Positions 60,405 to 64,000 of a DNA stretch of 64,000 nt are shown here, piece after piece; the stretch's first letter is position 1, and each line of letters begins with the position of its first letter. The notes under the pieces were generated by a model. It was not told the DNA's origin. It searched no databases and saw only the letters and a program-made list of their open reading frames with translations. A program made the position numbers and the translations under genes. The stretch covers positions 18,973,558-19,037,557 of the forward strand of contig NC_051074.1 of assembly GCF_004664715.2 (NCBI RefSeq). Reading direction: 5' to 3'. The DNA is from Peromyscus leucopus (lineage: Eukaryota; Chordata; Mammalia; Rodentia; Cricetidae).

Positions 60405-60572
60405 GGGCTGGAGATGACTCCGAGGTTAAGAGCACTGGCTGCTCTTCCAGAGGTCCTGAGTTCAATTCTCAGCAACCACATGGTGGCTCACAACCATCTG
60501 TAATTCAGGTTTGATGCCCTCTTATGGCATGCAGGCATACATGCAGGCAGAACACTGTATACACAATTTTAA

Positions 60573-60602
<30 letters not shown>
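60405..60602 (+). mobile_element. B2 SINE with TSD
   Basis: GGGCTGGAGATGACTCCGAGG, GGTTAAGAGCACTGGCTGC, CAACCACATGGTGGCTCAC and an A tail of about 24. Flanked by AGTAAGACCAACA (60392-60404) and AGTAAGACTAACA (60603-60615), a 12/13 match. Confidence 0.96.
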
Positions 60603-60603
<1 letters not shown>

Positions 60604-60615
60604 GTAAGACTAACA

Positions 60616-60785
60616 ATGATGCCTGTAAGAAAATCATTTTACCAGTAAAGAAAGGGTGGACTGAAAGTCAAGGGATGGCAAAGGGTATAGCACATACACA
60701 CAAACCAAAAGTAAGCTCAATTAACTATTTAAACAGGTAAGTCAGACTCGAAATCAGAGACAGCAAGAGACAGAGAAGCTCTCTC
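60616..60785 (+). mobile_element. L1M ORF2 endonuclease fragment (continued)
   Basis: AAGGGTGGACTGAAAGTCAAGG and AACCAAAAGTAAGCTCAATTAAC are diverged ORF2 endonuclease phrases, collinear with 60330-60404 on the other side of the B2. Confidence 0.5.
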
Positions 60786-60814
60786 TATAGAAAGAACAAA
60801 GAAAGTCCTGAGTG

Positions 60815-61340
60815 AATGTGTGTGCTCACATGAGCTGGCCATGTCAAAGACCTGAGAGGCTCAGACCCATGGAAGAATGGCAAATGTCTCCCCCTGGGGT
60901 GAGGTTTAGAGGTATGGCAAAGCCTTCCTGAGTACTGACGTTGACTAAGTGTTGACTTGGGAACTGAGAACCACGGTTGACAAAGTGTACAGAACACATC
61001 CATCATAGCTTTCTCCCTCCTGGACATTTACAGCCTGAAGGCGGTTCCCAGACAGAGACAGTTCCTACCAACATTAGCTAAACCTGTCTCCTTGATCCAG
61101 TTGTACACTATAATCCCAGCATCCTTGTTTATCTGTATGTAATAACCCTGCCTCCTTCTTTGGCTGCATGAGATATTCCTGCCGCCTTGTTCAACTGAAT
61201 AATAAACAACCTGAATGAGCTTCCAGGGTACTGCAGTGTCTCCAGCAGAGAGCCTGGATTTTTGTCTCTGCTTGTCTTTTCTTCATTCCCTCAGGGCCCC
61301 AGGCAGTTCATCCCTTGAGTTGTTGTGTTGGACTCGGCAA
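60815..61340 (+). mobile_element. ERV1-like LTR (tentative)
   Basis: GAATAATAAACAACCTGAATG (AATAAA at about 61200) is followed by GAGAGCCTGGATTTTTGTC, as in the R-U5 part of class I LTRs, and an end near TTGTGTTGGACTCGGCA. It splits the L1M. Exact ends not determined. Confidence 0.5.
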
Positions 61341-61497
61341 CTGGGAATGCTAAAAGGATCGATTCAGGAAGAGGAAGAGGGAAATAACAAGTATATATAC
61401 AAATGCTCCCAATGGTGAGGTATGCCCAACAGAAAGCCAACAACATTTACCTCTAAAGGGACACAAACAGGTTAATTAATAGCTGGATGGCTTTGTG

Positions 61498-61856
61498 AGA
61501 GGTAACTATTCTTGTCACCTTGATGGAATCTAGAACTACCTATGGGAAAAGCGTCTGGATGCCTGTATGTCCAGGTTGCATTATCTAGTGTCAGGTAACT
61601 GATGTGGCAAGACCCTCTTTGGGCAGAACCATTCCATGAGCTGGAGTACCAGACTGAATAAACAGTAGAGAGGAGCTGAGCACATTTCCTCTCTGCTGCC
61701 TGGCTAAAAGAAATGTGAGGAGCTGCCTCAAGCACCTGCTGCCGTGACTCCCTCCATGGTGGAATGACTGTAGGCTCAAACCATGAGCCCCAAAAAACCT
61801 TCAGTAAGTTGCTGTGGTCAGGTACTTTCTCAAGGCAATGATAAAAGTAACCAATG
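61498..61856 (+). mobile_element. MaLR-like LTR
   Basis: CTTGTCACCTTGATGGAATC, TAGAACTACCTATGGGAAAAG, GACTGAATAAACAGTAGAG, TGCCTCAAGCACCTGCTGCC and TTGCTGTGGTCAGGTACTTTC, in the order of a rodent MaLR-like LTR. The 161-codon minus-strand frame here is antisense LTR. Confidence 0.65.
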
Positions 61857-61964
61857 CGGTGTTGACACCCACTGCTGTAAGGGACAAAGCATCCTGAGGA
61901 AGTCACATGGAGACAGCAGAGCTGACCTAGGCTGCACAGCACACAGGTCGACAGCATTTACAGG

Positions 61965-62395
61965 ACATCTGCTCCAACAGCTACAGAAATGTGTCCTTCT
62001 CACCAACACATGAAACGTCTTTCATAAGAGAAGAAGTGACAGGTTAGGTCCCAAAGTAAGTCTCATAGTACATGTCATCACTAACCACAACAGACTAAAA
62101 CTAAAAATAAACACAAAAAGATTAATAACTGTAAATAAAAAAATGAGGAGAACCAACAACATTCTCTTGACTCACAATGAGTCAATCAATCAAGTGAAAG
62201 GGAAATTTTACATTGTTCATGAGCAAATGAACATGAAAAAATCAACCAAAACCCATAGGATACAATAAAAAGTGCATAAAAAAGAAAGTTTATAGCAATA
62301 TTGCCCATCTTCACAAAAAATTTCAAAGATATCAGATAAATAATCTGGGTTGTACCTTAAGGAAATGGGAAAGCAAGAACAACATAAAACCTTCC
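61965..62395 (+). mobile_element. L1M ORF2 fragment
   Basis: AACATTCTCTTGACTCACAATG, AACCCATAGGATACAATAAAAAG, AAGTTTATAGCAATATTGCCC and TACCTTAAGGAAATGGGAAAG are clear diverged L1M ORF2 phrases between endonuclease and reverse transcriptase. Many stops. Confidence 0.75.
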
Positions 62396-62525
62396 ATTAA
62401 GTTGCTGTAGTGTTAGTAGAAAGGGAAAAATGTAATAGAGCCTGCGCGGGGTATATTTGTGTATTTAGGAATATATACATACATATATATGTATAAACAC
62501 ATACATATATACATACATACATACA

Positions 62526-62580
<55 letters not shown>

Positions 62581-62712
62581 TGGGAATTAATAAAAAGAGG
62601 AGCCTGGAGTTTAAAAGAAATCAAGGAGGGGTATAAGGGAGGATTTGGAAAGAGGAAAGTAAAAGGTGAAATGATGTACTTACTTATCTCAAAAAATAAA
62701 AAAAAAAATTAT
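62396..62712 (+). mobile_element. Rodent L1 3' end with (TG)n, inserted in the L1M
   Basis: A short segment with an ATAC/TG repeat, GGAGGGGTATAAGGGAGG, GTGAAATGATGTACTTAC and TCTCAAAAAATAAAAAAA, the muroid L1 3' terminus. It interrupts the L1M between 62395 and 62715. Confidence 0.65.
62503..62579. repeat. (ATAC)n(TG)24 microsatellite
   Basis: ATAC tetramers followed by a pure GT run at 62531-62579. Confidence 0.97.
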
Positions 62713-62714
62713 AA

Positions 62715-62945
62715 AAGGAAAAGAAAAAACAAAGGTCAGAGCAGAAGAAAGATAAACATCAGAAGTTATTTTGAAAAGAAATAAGACTGCAACAAAATTA
62801 CACATAAGAAAGGTAACATTCGTAACTGGTAACAGAAGGCAAGAATCATAGGTCATAGAGATTATTAGAACAACTGTGTGTCAACAAGTCAGATAACCTA
62901 AAGAAGTCAGTAATGTTAAATAATGAGACACAGAAAACATGAACT
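62715..62945 (+). mobile_element. L1M ORF2 fragment (continued)
   Basis: TTTTGAAAAGAAATAAGACTGC, GATTATTAGAACAACTGTGTG and CAACAAGTCAGATAACCTAAAG follow on from 62395 in the consensus order, just before the reverse transcriptase core. Confidence 0.7.
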
Positions 62946-62954
62946 AGGCACGAG

Positions 62955-63060
62955 CAATGGGGGAGCACCACACTGCAATGGGGGAGCACCCCACTGCTCC
63001 AGGAGAACACCACACTGCTAGAGGGCTGTGCCCCACTGCTATGGGGAGCACCACAGTACC
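62955..63060. repeat. 21-bp minisatellite, about five copies
   Basis: Units of the form CAATGGGGGAGCACCACACTG, with copies 3-5 diverged (CTCCAGGAGAACACC..., CTAGAGGGCTGTGCC..., CTATGGGGAGCACC...). One frame stays open through all copies, but there is no other sign of a gene. Confidence 0.9.
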
Positions 63061-63266
63061 AGCCACAAGCAACTCTGCTTTTGCAGTGTGCAATCATTTC
63101 AGGATGACTTACTTACTTCAGATACCTCACAGTTGGCCTTTAACACTTGTTTTATCACAACAGTTGGCCATGTTATGGGAGGTAGAGTAGGTCAGTAATG
63201 TGACAGCTCTCACATCAAAGAGGGAAGGGATAATTTACTCTTAAGCCAAGTAAGAGTTGGCCATAC

Positions 63267-63818
63267 TGTACCAGGCTTTTTCTTTGGGGCCACCAACCAG
63301 CTCCCAAATCATGACACAGACTTATTATTAATTTTGAATGCTTGACCTTAGCTTAGCTCATTTCTAGCTAGCTCTTTTAACTTAAGTTGATTCTCTTTAT
63401 CTACATTTGTCTTAGGGCTTTTGACCCTTTCTTACTTTCTTGCTGTCTCTATGCCTGGCTGGCAGTGGCTGCCTGGCTTCTGGCCCTCGGCATCTCCCTC
63501 ATTCTCTGCTCTTCTTCTTCCTCCTGGTTCTTCTTTTTGAGTCCAGTTCTTTTCTCCTCCTACTTATTCTCTCTGCCTGCCAGCCCCGCCTATCCTTTCT
63601 CTGCCTAGCTATTGGTCATTCAGCTCTTCATTAGACCAATCAGGTGCCTTCAGCAGGGAAGGTGAAATAAATGCAGCCCATCTTTACATAACTGAACACA
63701 CACCCTTACATGTGAAACAAAGGCAGCATTAACAGAAGTAACTCACCTTTACACAGTTAAAGTAACATTCTGCAGCAAAAACAAATGTAATACACATCTT
63801 TGCCTAGTTAACACAACA
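63267..63818 (-). mobile_element. Solo ERVK-class LTR with 6-bp TSD
   Basis: A 552-bp LTR. On the minus strand it begins TGTTGTGTTAACTAGGC and ends AGCCTGGTACA. CCATAC lies immediately outside both ends (63261-63266 and 63819-63824), an exact 6-bp duplication typical of class II ERVs. It resembles mys/MYSERV-type cricetid LTRs. There is no internal region, so it formed by LTR-LTR recombination. Confidence 0.88.
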
Positions 63819-63824
63819 CCATAC

Positions 63825-64000
63825 CCTTTGGCAACTCAATTCTAAGTTAAAATAAGATGATTTTCATGCAAGCAGGAATGATGCATTACTTTAAGAGAAA
63901 CATAAACTTTAGAACTTTGTGCCATATTAAATATCCAAAACCATGTAACACAGCATTTCTTTGTATTTTTGGTTGTGAGCCTAGCCTTTAACGGCTGAGC
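63825..64000. other. Intron, nothing recognised
   Basis: No gene or repeat recognised up to the window end. Confidence 0.5.

Noticed and set aside
61472..61957. Longest open frame, 161 codons, minus strand
   Set aside because: It is antisense to a MaLR-like LTR and the adjoining L1M, with no domain and no splice or promoter context.

Overview
This is a piece of muroid rodent nuclear DNA. It lies almost entirely inside the introns of one very large gene. The rodent origin follows from dense B1, B2/B3 and B4 (B1-ID) SINEs, rodent L1 3' ends, URR1 elements and MaLR/ERVK LTRs, on top of older mammalian MIR, L2 and L1M relics. Several B1 copies carry the right-arm form AAAGGCGCAAAGC rather than the mouse-type right arm. 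Together with mys/MYSERV-like LTRs this points to a cricetid (deer mouse, vole or hamster group) more than to Mus or Rattus; that last step is inference from memory.

The only protein-coding segment I can support is one 108-bp internal exon on the minus strand at 9175-9282. Its 36 codons match the leucine-rich repeat region of FBXL17, the substrate receptor of an SCF ubiquitin ligase that removes wrongly paired BTB-domain proteins. It has good splice sites at both ends. The gene runs right to left, so 9283-64000 is upstream intron (at least 54 kb) and 1-9174 is downstream intron. I recognised no second exon, promoter, CpG island, ncRNA gene, tRNA or CRISPR array. The longer open reading frames are by-products of repeats.

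Layout. 1-3.6 kb: an old minus-strand L1 broken by an ERV block and a B2, followed by an L1M fragment. 3.6-5.8 kb: B1s and a MaLR LTR with internal sequence. 5.8-8.8 kb: mostly unique intron with one MIR. 8.8-9.3 kb: B1, B4 and the Fbxl17 exon. 11.0-12.3 kb: a MaLR element whose two LTRs face in opposite directions. 12.3-37 kb: mostly low-repeat intron with scattered SINEs, L2, L1M, a URR1, and an IAP-like solo LTR with a TATA box. 37.4-40.2 kb: an MT-type LTR, then a plus-strand L1 whose 3' part has expanded into a 23-copy minisatellite. 43.3-47.8 kb: L1-rich, including a short L1 nested in another L1 with a perfect 19-bp target-site duplication. 47.9-54.9 kb: B1s, microsatellites, URR1, MIR, and an ERV fragment that splits an MT-type LTR. 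56.7-64 kb: simple repeats, a MaLR LTR, paired B1s, an ancient plus-strand L1M cut up by later insertions, a 21-bp minisatellite, and a solo ERVK-type LTR with an exact 6-bp target-site duplication.

Nothing here forms an operon or a gene system. The window's interest is the Fbxl17 exon, the insertion history of a giant intron, and several repeats that could affect splicing or RNA structure of the Fbxl17 pre-mRNA. Repeat family names come from sequence recall without a database and are hedged where uncertain; boundaries are approximate except where target-site duplications fix them.
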